Shown here one piece after another: positions 25,058 through 32,510 of a stretch of DNA of 64,000 nucleotides. The translations under genes and the position numbers were made by a program. Source of the DNA: Duganella sp. 1411. Lineage in GTDB: Bacteria > Pseudomonadota > Gammaproteobacteria > Burkholderiales > Burkholderiaceae_D. Where the stretch lies: contig NZ_JAFICD010000008.1 of the NCBI RefSeq assembly GCF_017833525.1, forward strand, positions 62,001-126,000, in the 5' to 3' direction. The notes below the pieces were generated by a model, which was given only the letters and a program-made list of their open reading frames with translations, ran no database searches and was not told the DNA's origin. How positions within the stretch are numbered: position 1 is the first letter of the stretch; each line of letters starts with the position of its first letter.

Positions 25058-26596
25058 ATGACGACCATCTCTCCACTCAATCGGGATATCGGCGCCAGCG
25101 CCTCGATTTCCCGCACGCCCTCCCCCTCCGCGTCCAGCCAAGTCTCCGGCGCGGCCGGCGGCGGCGCGTCCACCACGGTGTCGCTCGGCGCTGCAAACCA
25201 GGATGGGCGGCAGGCCAAGGCCGTGGTCTGGGAAAACCGCACGCGGAGCACGTCGAGCATGCTGATGGCGCGGAACTTCGCCGATCAGCCGCTGGCGGGA
25301 CGCCTGAAGGGCCTGGGCGGCGAGCTGCTCAAACAGGTGGCCTACGACGGCGAGGATTTCTCGCAATCGATCCAGCAGGCCCCCGGCGGCGGGCAAGCCG
25401 ACACCTACGAGATGCTGGTGTCGCCGTCGCAGGTGTCGCAGCACGGCATGGGCGACAACCGCATCGGCCTGACCATCACCACCCGCAGCGGCGTCTCCGT
25501 GGAACTGTCGCTCGACGCCGGCGACAACAGCATCGCGGTCGAAGCCAAAAGCAGCGGCAAGCTCAATGAGGTCGAACGCAAGGCCCTCGGCAAACTGTCG
25601 GAAGCGTTCCAGAAGGCGGTCGACGGCCTGACCGAAGAGCCGCCCCGCGTCGACCTGGCCGGCCTGACGCAGTTCGACAGCGGCGTGCTGGCGTCGGTCG
25701 ATCTGAAGGGGGAGATCAAGCTCAATCCCAAGGAAACGCAGCGGCTCGAATTCCACGCCGACAGCGCCAAGCGCACCGTCAGTTTCAGTGGCCCGGACGG
25801 CGTGGCCAAGATCGGCGTGGACCTGAGCCAGCCGGCCAGCTGGGGCAGCAAGGAGCAGCAGGCCAAGGCGCTCAACCGCTATCTGCAGCAGGTCGACCAG
25901 GCGGGCATGCGCGGCCAGGGCAACGCCGCCATGCTCTCGATGTTCAAGGACGCGCTGGTCGACATGAACAGCGACTACGGCACGCCGGCGCTGGCGCCGC
26001 GCGACATGCTGCTCACCGACCGCGATCGCGCCACCACCACCGGGCTGGCGGACTTCACCGCCTCCATCACGCAAACCGAGGTCGCGTCCAATCCCGCCAA
26101 GTCCACCGAGAAGGACAGCTTCGCCTACGAGCTGTCGCAAAAGACCAGCATTTCGGGCCGCTCGCACATGGACCTCGCGCTCTCGCAGCAGCAACAGTCG
26201 CACCTGAAGGCGCGCTACCACGCGCCGGTATCGGCGACGGCGACGCTGGCGCTGGGCCTGGAGCCGCAGTCGCAGAACTACAAATACACGATGATCGACG
26301 AATCGGCCAGCAGCACCACCAGCATCGCGTACGACCAGGGCAAGCTGGTCAAGGCCTCGCTGGAGATGCAGGCCAGCCGCTCGACCCGGGTCCTCGACTA
26401 CATGTTCGGCAAGCTGAAAAGCGACCACACCTCGCCATCCGGCAAGACCATGACGCGCGACCTGCTGCCGACGCTGGACCCCGCCGATGGCGGCCAGTCC
26501 ATGGGCGACTATGAGCGCGCCCAAATGCTCGCCAAGGTGAACGACGCCATCTTCCTGCAATCGAATCCCGACGCCATACCGAACGAACGCGAATGA
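25058..26596 (+). CDS. Protein of unknown function, coupled to DinB gene
   Basis: A 512-residue protein that I do not recognise. It has no signal peptide or membrane helix. Residues 1-50 are Ser/Ala/Thr/Gly-rich and probably disordered; the middle (about 95-250) is a mixed alpha/beta region with charged strands, followed by helical segments rich in Gln and Ser. It starts at ATG 25,058, without a clear ribosome binding site, and ends within the start of the DinB gene (ATGA overlap), so the two are translated together. The Ser-rich start recalls proteins delivered by the flagellar or type III machinery, but that is only an impression. Confidence 0.75.
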   Translation: MTTISPLNRDIGASASISRTPSPSASSQVSGAAGGGASTTVSLGAANQDGRQAKAVVWENRTRSTSSMLMARNFADQPLAGRLKGLGGELLKQVAYDGEDFSQSIQQAPGGGQADTYEMLVSPSQVSQHGMGDNRIGLTITTRSGVSVELSLDAGDNSIAVEAKSSGKLNEVERKALGKLSEAFQKAVDGLTEEPPRVDLAGLTQFDSGVLASVDLKGEIKLNPKETQRLEFHADSAKRTVSFSGPDGVAKIGVDLSQPASWGSKEQQAKALNRYLQQVDQAGMRGQGNAAMLSMFKDALVDMNSDYGTPALAPRDMLLTDRDRATTTGLADFTASITQTEVASNPAKSTEKDSFAYELSQKTSISGRSHMDLALSQQQQSHLKARYHAPVSATATLALGLEPQSQNYKYTMIDESASSTTSIAYDQGKLVKASLEMQASRSTRVLDYMFGKLKSDHTSPSGKTMTRDLLPTLDPADGGQSMGDYERAQMLAKVNDAIFLQSNPDAIPNERE

Positions 26597-27132
26597 GCAC
26601 ACCTGAACATTTTGTCCTGCTGGCGAAGTACAACGCCGACATGAACCGCAACCTCTACACGGCGGCCGAGCGGCTGCCGCCGGGCGAACTGACGGCGGAC
26701 CGCAAGGCCTTCTTCGGTTCCCTCGCCGGCACCATGAACCACCTGCTGGCCGGCGACACCATCTGGCTCAAACGCTTCGCCACGCACCCGGCCAGGTTTC
26801 CGGCGCTGGCGGCGATGGACGGGATGCCGCAACCGGGCGGCCTGACGCACAGCTTCGGCGACGACCTGGCCACGCTGCGCCGCCACCGCGAACAACTCGA
26901 CGCCATCATCAGCGCGTGGGCGCCGCAGATCACCGCGGCGGATCTGGCGCACGGCTTCGAGTACCGCAGCACCAGGGGCGACGTCTACCGCAAGCACTTC
27001 GGCAGCGTGGTGGCGCACTTCTTCAATCACCAGACCCACCACCGGGGCCAGGCCAGCACGCTGCTGACGCAGGCCGGCGTCGACATCGGCGTCACCGATC
27101 TGCTGCTGTGGGTACCGGACCTGGAAGCGTGA
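26593..27132 (+). CDS. DinB/YfiT-family metalloenzyme-like protein
   Basis: A 179-residue four-helix-bundle protein. The three conserved histidines of the DinB metal site are visible: one in TMNHLLAGDTIW and two in HFFNHQTHHRGQ, the latter the C-terminal signature. The superfamily includes thiol-dependent S-transferases (bacillithiol and mycothiol types) and uncharacterised damage-induced proteins. It overlaps the upstream 512-residue gene by four bases and is followed five bases later by ldhA-like, so it sits in the middle of a three-gene operon. Confidence 0.9.
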   Translation: MSTPEHFVLLAKYNADMNRNLYTAAERLPPGELTADRKAFFGSLAGTMNHLLAGDTIWLKRFATHPARFPALAAMDGMPQPGGLTHSFGDDLATLRRHREQLDAIISAWAPQITAADLAHGFEYRSTRGDVYRKHFGSVVAHFFNHQTHHRGQASTLLTQAGVDIGVTDLLLWVPDLEA

Positions 27133-27136
27133 CGAC

Positions 27137-28168
27137 ATGAAAATCGCAGTCTTCAGCGCCCAACCCTACGACCGCCGTTTTCTCGACGAGGCGCGGCTCG
27201 CCGAGCTTGAAAAAACGCCCTCGGCGCCGATCGACGCCGTCTATTTCACCGACCGCCTGACCATCGACACGGTGGCGCTGGCGCAGGGCTGCGCCGTGGT
27301 CTGCGTGTTCGTCAACGACATCCTGGACGCGCCGGTGCTGCAGGCCTTGCACGCGCTGGGCGTGCGCGCCGTGCTGCTGCGCTGCGCCGGCTTCAATAAC
27401 GTCGACGTGCAGGCCGGCGAGCGGCTCGGCATGTTCATGGCGCGCGTGCCCACCTACGCGCCGGAAGCGGTGGCCGAACACGCGCTGGCGCTGGTGATGA
27501 CGCTCAACCGCCGCACACACCGCGCCTACGCGCGGGTACGCGAGGGGAATTTTTCGCTCGACGGCCTGCTCGGCATGACCTTGCACGGCAAGACCGTCGG
27601 CATCGTCGGCGCCGGCCAGATCGGCACCGCCGCCGCCCACATCTTCAAGGGCCTCGGCTGCACGGTGCTGGTGAGCGATCCGGCGCCGCAGTTGCAGCTG
27701 CAGCTGGGCGCCATCGCCGCCCGCGTCACGCTCGAGCAGCTGCTGGCGCAATCGGACATCGTCTCGCTGCATTGCCCGCTGATGGAGGCCACGCGCCATC
27801 TGATCAACGCCACCAGCCTGGCGCTGATGAAGCCCGGCGCCATGCTGGTCAACACCTCGCGCGGCGCGCTGATCGACACCATGGCCGTCATCGCCGCGCT
27901 CAAGTCCAAGCAACTGGGCGCGCTGGCCATCGACGTCTACGAGCAGGAAAGCGACCTGTTTTTCCACGACCATTCGAGCGACATCATCGACGACGACGTG
28001 TTCCAGCGGCTGATGACGTTCCCGAACGTGCTGGTCACCGGCCACCAGGGCTTTTTCACCATCGAAGCGATGCGCGAAATCGCCGCCGTCACCTTTGCCA
28101 ACCTGGCCTGCCACACGCGCGGCGAGCCATCGGCCAACGCGCTGGCCGCCAACGCGCGGCCAACTTAG
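27137..28168 (+). CDS. D-2-hydroxyacid dehydrogenase, LdhA-like
   Basis: A 343-residue NAD-dependent enzyme. The Rossmann motif is GIVGAGQIGTAAA (about 155-167), the catalytic arginine is in VNTSRGALID, the glutamate follows in the LAIDVYEQE block and the histidine is in LVTGHQGFFT. The N-terminal MKIAVFSAQPYDRRFL and the block SLHCPL are those of fermentative D-lactate dehydrogenase LdhA, which reduces pyruvate to D-lactate. It is the last gene of the operon with the 512-residue unknown and DinB; a 6-bp GC hairpin lies after it. Confidence 0.9.
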   Translation: MKIAVFSAQPYDRRFLDEARLAELEKTPSAPIDAVYFTDRLTIDTVALAQGCAVVCVFVNDILDAPVLQALHALGVRAVLLRCAGFNNVDVQAGERLGMFMARVPTYAPEAVAEHALALVMTLNRRTHRAYARVREGNFSLDGLLGMTLHGKTVGIVGAGQIGTAAAHIFKGLGCTVLVSDPAPQLQLQLGAIAARVTLEQLLAQSDIVSLHCPLMEATRHLINATSLALMKPGAMLVNTSRGALIDTMAVIAALKSKQLGALAIDVYEQESDLFFHDHSSDIIDDDVFQRLMTFPNVLVTGHQGFFTIEAMREIAAVTFANLACHTRGEPSANALAANARPT

Positions 28169-28195
28169 CATCGCAATCCTCAAAAAAGTGATCAC

Positions 28196-28214
28196 CCGGG
28201 GGCGTTTTCCCCGG
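28196..28214 (+). terminator. Weak hairpin after the LdhA-like gene
   Basis: CCGGGG (28,196-28,201) and CCCCGG (28,209-28,214) pair around GCGTTTT, 28 bases after the stop codon. No T-tract follows, so this may end transcription only with Rho or may just slow RNA decay. Confidence 0.35.
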
Positions 28215-28343
28215 TAACATCACCGATACGCATGACCGCCATGCGCAGCGCCCGGTTGTGGCCGCGCGCCGCCTGGCATATACTGCATTGCAACAATCCG
28301 GCTTTTTCCCATAACTAATAAAACTGTTTCACCGGAGAATGTC

Positions 28344-29738
28344 ATGTCCCTCGCTTACCGCGCCACCGCCGATTTCGCCAAATTGAACCACCCGATGCGG
28401 GTGCCGCTGTCGGCCGAAATCCATTCACGCCCGTTCCTGCAGCTGCAAGCGCCGGAAAGCCTGACCCATTTCGCGCTCTACGTGCAGCAGGATCAGCCGT
28501 CCCAAAAATACCATCGCGGCACGCAGCACCAGATCCTGCAGCAGTTGTGCACCCACTACGGCGTGGCCGTGCCGCATCCGCAAGCGCGCTACTTCTTTCA
28601 CGACTTCGGGCGTTTTCGCCTGAAGTGGGAATGCCACACCGAGTTCGCCACCTACACCTTCGTCGAGTGCGGCGATCCGGCGCTGGATTTGCGCCAGTCG
28701 TTCGAGCGCATGCCGCTGCAGCACGTGCCGCAGGAATGGCTGGCCAGCCTGTATGGAAAAATCATCGTCGCCTCGCACGTCCTGCTGCGCCGGGGCGACG
28801 CGGCCGGCGCCGACGAAGAAGCCATCAGCGAACTGTTTCAGGGTAAATCGCTGGTCGGCAGCAGCGTTGGCAGCGGTGCCGAGGTCTGGACCGATTTCCT
28901 GATCCAGCCCGATGGCTTCAGCCGCTTCATCGTGCGCGATCTGAGCCTGCGCGAATTCCAGGCCGGCCGCCTGGTCGGACGGCTGCTGGAAATCGAAAAC
29001 TACCGCATGATGGCCCTCCTCGGCCTGCCGCACGCCGAGGCTTCGCAGCCGCAGTTGAACGGCATCGAGAACGAGCTGGCCGACCTGACCGCGACCCTGG
29101 TGCAGGCCGACATGCCGCCGTCGCAGGAAGCGCGCGTCACCGACGCCCGCGAGGAGCAGAACCTGCTGCACCGTATCACCAGCCTGGCCGCGCGGCTGGA
29201 AAAACTCTCGGTCAACAACAGCTACCGCTTCGCCGCGTCGCAGGCGTATTTCAGCCTGGTGCAGGCCCGCATCCACGAGCTGCGGGAGGTGCGCATGGCC
29301 GGCTCGCCGACCCTGGCCGAGTTCATGGGCCGCAGGCTGGCGCCGGCGATCCACACCTGCACCTCGGTCTCGCAACGGCAGGAAGCGCTGGCCAAGCGTA
29401 TCGCCCGCAGCAACGACCTGCTGCGCACGCGCGTCGGCATCGAGCAGGAACGCCAGAACCGCAAGATCCTGCAATCGCTGGACACGCGCGCGGCCCAGCA
29501 ACTGCGGTTGCAGCAGGCGGTCGAGGGCCTGTCGGCGGTGGCGATTTCGTACTACACGCTGGGACTGATCGGCTATGCCGGCAAGGCGATGAAGGCCGGC
29601 GGCCTGCCGGTCAATCCGGACATCCTGCAAGGCGTCGCGGTGCCGGTGGTGATCCTGGCCGTTTGGATGGGCCTGCGCCGGGTGCACAAGCAGCTGACGG
29701 CGCGTCCGCAGGCGGCCGCGCAGCGCCACGCCGCCTAG
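28344..29738 (+). CDS. DUF3422 family protein
   Basis: A 464-residue protein starting at ATG 28,344 behind a GGAG site. The N-terminal NHPMRVPLSAEIHSRPF and the block FRLKWECHTEF are the signature of DUF3422, common in proteobacteria and of unknown function. The body is soluble and partly coiled coil (about 250-390), and two hydrophobic helices near the C-terminus (about 395-450) anchor it in the inner membrane, followed by a basic tail. It is a single gene converging on an alpha/beta hydrolase gene. Confidence 0.9.
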   Translation: MSLAYRATADFAKLNHPMRVPLSAEIHSRPFLQLQAPESLTHFALYVQQDQPSQKYHRGTQHQILQQLCTHYGVAVPHPQARYFFHDFGRFRLKWECHTEFATYTFVECGDPALDLRQSFERMPLQHVPQEWLASLYGKIIVASHVLLRRGDAAGADEEAISELFQGKSLVGSSVGSGAEVWTDFLIQPDGFSRFIVRDLSLREFQAGRLVGRLLEIENYRMMALLGLPHAEASQPQLNGIENELADLTATLVQADMPPSQEARVTDAREEQNLLHRITSLAARLEKLSVNNSYRFAASQAYFSLVQARIHELREVRMAGSPTLAEFMGRRLAPAIHTCTSVSQRQEALAKRIARSNDLLRTRVGIEQERQNRKILQSLDTRAAQQLRLQQAVEGLSAVAISYYTLGLIGYAGKAMKAGGLPVNPDILQGVAVPVVILAVWMGLRRVHKQLTARPQAAAQRHAA

Positions 29739-29739
29739 A

Positions 29740-30591
29740 TCACACCAGCGGCTGGCCGGGTTGACTGAAGCGGCTCGCCAGGAAGCTGGCGATGCGCTGC
29801 TGCGTCGATTCCAGATAAGGGATGTTCATGTGGTCGGAATCGGGCACGATTTCGTCCGCGTGCAGGGTGCCCAGTTTCTGCACCAGCAGATCGGTGTGCG
29901 AATGCGGCACCACGTCGTCGAATGCCGCGCGCAGCACGTAGGTCGGCGCCTTGAGCTGGTGCGCGTACTTGACCGACTCGAATTTATGCCGCAGCACATA
30001 CTCCACCGGCAGCGTCCTGAATTTGCGCTTGGCGATCGCCAGGATCGAATCGTAGGGCGTGATCAGCACGATGGCGTTGGCCTCGCGCTCCATCGCCACC
30101 TGCACCGCCACGCCCGAACCGAGGCTGCGGCCGACGACCGCGATGCGCTTCGGGTCGACGTGGTGACGCTCGCTGAGCCAATCGAACAGCATGCGGCCAT
30201 CCTCGACGAAATGGGCCTCGGCCGGGTCGCCGTGCGAATCGCCGTAGCCGCGGTAATTCACCGCCAGCACCGCCATGCCCGGGAACAGCTTGCCGGCGTC
30301 GCGCGCCACCCACGACACCTCCTCCGAGCGGCCGCCGAAATAGACCACGCCCGGATGCGGCCCCGCCACCGGTGGCGTCATGAGCCATCCGGACAAACGG
30401 GTGCCGTCCTTGGAGCGCACCACGATGGGGCGCGTGCGGTGGCCGGTGCTGTAGGGCTTGAGCACCTCGCGGCGGCTGCCGAGAGGATTAAACAGCAGCC
30501 GCTTCTGGTTGGCCGCGACCGCCGCCGTCAATCCCATCCACAGCACGCTGACGATGCCGGCGAGACCGGCCACTTTTTTTGAATTGTCCAT
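29740..30591 (-). CDS. Membrane-anchored alpha/beta hydrolase (BEM46/ABHD13-like)
   Basis: A 283-residue serine hydrolase. A single N-terminal hydrophobic helix (about 10-28) would anchor it with the enzyme outside the inner membrane. The nucleophile elbow is VVGRSLGSGVAV, the acid lies in the FDDVVPHSHT block and the histidine in DSDHMNIPY. The NYRGYGDSHG motif supplies the oxyanion region. This pattern is that of the BEM46/ABHD13 group of unknown substrate. It ends one base from DUF3422 and diverges from the next hydrolase gene. Confidence 0.88.
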   Translation of the reverse strand: MDNSKKVAGLAGIVSVLWMGLTAAVAANQKRLLFNPLGSRREVLKPYSTGHRTRPIVVRSKDGTRLSGWLMTPPVAGPHPGVVYFGGRSEEVSWVARDAGKLFPGMAVLAVNYRGYGDSHGDPAEAHFVEDGRMLFDWLSERHHVDPKRIAVVGRSLGSGVAVQVAMEREANAIVLITPYDSILAIAKRKFRTLPVEYVLRHKFESVKYAHQLKAPTYVLRAAFDDVVPHSHTDLLVQKLGTLHADEIVPDSDHMNIPYLESTQQRIASFLASRFSQPGQPLV

Positions 30592-30745
30592 CCCTCTACT
30601 TTACTCTGGTCGGCGCTCGCCGCTGTACGCTAGCGAACAAATACATTTTCCTATCATAAACACTAAATACGGGCGGCTTGCGCTTTCTCAAGACGGGGTG
30701 GCGCGAACCGGTATAATCCGCGCAGCGTTCACTCTCCCGTCCCCT

Positions 30746-31525
30746 ATGAAACCGGCCATCGTCCTGCTGCACAGCTCCATGAGTTCCAAGGCCCAGTGGG
30801 CCGCGCTTGTGGAACAACTCACCCCCGATTTCCGCTGCATTCCGCTCGATTTGCTGGGCTACGGCGGCGCGCCTTATCCCCCCGGCGCCGACCAGGACGA
30901 AGCATACACCCATACGCTGGCGCACGAAGCGGACGCCATCACCGCCGCCCTCGCCGCCCATCTGGCGCCGGACGAAGCGTTCCACCTGGTCGGCCACTCG
31001 TTCGGCGGCGCCTCCGCGCTGCACCTGGCGCGCCGCATGCCGCAACGCATACGCACCCTGACCTTGTTCGAGCCGGTGGCCTTCCACCTGCTGCCGGAGG
31101 ACGACGCAGCGCGGGTGGAGATCGTCACCGTCGTCGGCCGCATCATGGCGTGCGCCACGGACCGCGACGCCACCCGCATCTTCATCGACTACTGGAACCG
31201 TCCTGGCTCGTTCGACGCCGCGCCGACGTCCGCGCAGGACAAGATGATCGCGCAGATCGCCAAGGTCAAGCTGGACTTCCAGGCGCTGCTGGGCGAACCG
31301 GTCACGCTGGCCGACCTGGCCGTGCTGACCATGCCGGCGCTGGTGCTATCGGGCCAACACAGTCCCGCGTCGACGCGATCGCTGGCGGCGCGGCTGGCGA
31401 CGGCCCTGCCCAACGCCCAGGCGCTGCAAACACGCGGTGGCCACATGGGACCGATCACCCACGGCGACGCCGTCAACCCCGTCATCGCCGCCTTCCAGCG
31501 CGGCGAACTGATAACCGAAGGCTGA
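30746..31525 (+). CDS. Alpha/beta hydrolase, cytoplasmic
   Basis: A 259-residue alpha/beta hydrolase without signal peptide. I start at ATG 30,746 because the preceding in-frame sequence does not resemble the family. Visible are the HSSMSSKAQW opening loop, the nucleophile elbow LVGHSFGGASAL, an acid region near VLSGQHSPAS and the histidine GGHMGP. This resembles esterases and hydrolases of the MenH/BioH type. It is followed one base later by a second hydrolase gene with a signal peptide, so both are probably co-transcribed. Confidence 0.9.
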   Translation: MKPAIVLLHSSMSSKAQWAALVEQLTPDFRCIPLDLLGYGGAPYPPGADQDEAYTHTLAHEADAITAALAAHLAPDEAFHLVGHSFGGASALHLARRMPQRIRTLTLFEPVAFHLLPEDDAARVEIVTVVGRIMACATDRDATRIFIDYWNRPGSFDAAPTSAQDKMIAQIAKVKLDFQALLGEPVTLADLAVLTMPALVLSGQHSPASTRSLAARLATALPNAQALQTRGGHMGPITHGDAVNPVIAAFQRGELITEG

Positions 31526-31526
31526 C

Positions 31527-32378
31527 ATGCACAGCGCATCCACGTTGATTAAGCGCGGCCTGCTGGCACTGGCCTTGGCCAGCGTCGCCGCCCTGTCGCA
31601 TGCGGGCGTGAAGCCGGTGACGGTCGCCCCGCAGGTCACCGGCGAGTGGGTGACGCCGGACGGCGCCTGGGACGGCCGCACGGTGCTGCTGCTGCACGGC
31701 TTCGCCGACGACCTGAATGGCGCCGGAGACCTGAGCAAACGCATGTCCGCGAAGCTGGCGCAGATGGGCATTGCCTCGCTGCGCATCAACTTCCGTGGCG
31801 AAGGCGCGCGCATGCGCAGCGACATCGACTCGACCTTGGACAGCCGCGTCGCCGACACCGAGGCCGCCTATGCCTTCCTGCGGCAGCAGGCCGGCGTCAA
31901 GGTCGCGCACAGCGCGGTGCTGGGCTGGAGCCTGGGCGGCGCCACCGCGATGGTGGTCGGCGGCAGGCATCCCGACTGGTTCCGCAGCATGGTGCTGTGG
32001 TCCACGCCGAGCGGCGACCTGTATAAATACTTCATGTCGAAGCCGACGGCGCAAAAAGCGGTGCGCGACGGCGTCGCCTCCGAGGTGGTGCCGGGCTGGA
32101 AAACCATCGTCACCAAGCGCGAATTCTACGAGAGCTTCAAAGGCGTGGATTTCGACAAGGCGCTGGCAGCCTATCCGGGAGCGTTCTTGACGGTCCGTGG
32201 CAGCAAGGACTACCTGCCGCAGCGCGACCTGGATCTGATCCGGATCGCCCCGGGCAAACCGGCGCAGGCGGAGATGATCGACGGCGCCGACCACGTGTTC
32301 AACGTGTTCGAAGCGAACAGCCCCGCGCCGCAACGGGTGATCGACATCACGGCGAATTGGTTAGCTAAAACCCTGTGA
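31527..32378 (+). CDS. Secreted alpha/beta hydrolase
   Basis: A 283-residue protein with a signal peptide ending near ALSHAG. The LLLHGFADDLNGAG opening, nucleophile elbow VLGWSLGGATAM, acid near VRGSKDYLPQRD and histidine IDGADHVFNVFE make a complete Ser-Asp-His set. It resembles secreted serine aminopeptidase/esterase S33-type proteins. It starts one base after the stop of the cytoplasmic hydrolase gene and ends just before a repeat element that borders the xyloglucan island. Confidence 0.9.
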   Translation: MHSASTLIKRGLLALALASVAALSHAGVKPVTVAPQVTGEWVTPDGAWDGRTVLLLHGFADDLNGAGDLSKRMSAKLAQMGIASLRINFRGEGARMRSDIDSTLDSRVADTEAAYAFLRQQAGVKVAHSAVLGWSLGGATAMVVGGRHPDWFRSMVLWSTPSGDLYKYFMSKPTAQKAVRDGVASEVVPGWKTIVTKREFYESFKGVDFDKALAAYPGAFLTVRGSKDYLPQRDLDLIRIAPGKPAQAEMIDGADHVFNVFEANSPAPQRVIDITANWLAKTL

Positions 32379-32401
32379 CAGTGTAAAGATCACCTTGGAG
32401 A

Positions 32402-32493
32402 CACGTAGGGCGGATTAGGCGGAACGCCGTAATCCGCCATCTATGAGCCGTCGACGGCTCATGGCGGATTACGCTACGCTAATCCGCCCTACG
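32402..32493. repeat. Double inverted-repeat element, copy 4
   Basis: A 92-bp element starting CACGTAGGGCGGATTA and ending TAATCCGCCCTACG, with two hairpin units around a perfect 16-bp palindrome GAGCCGTCGACGGCTC (32,445-32,460). It lies between the converging secreted hydrolase gene and the GH2 gene and marks the left border of the xyloglucan island. Confidence 0.9.
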
Positions 32494-32510
32494 GTCCGAT
32501 CTCACAACCT

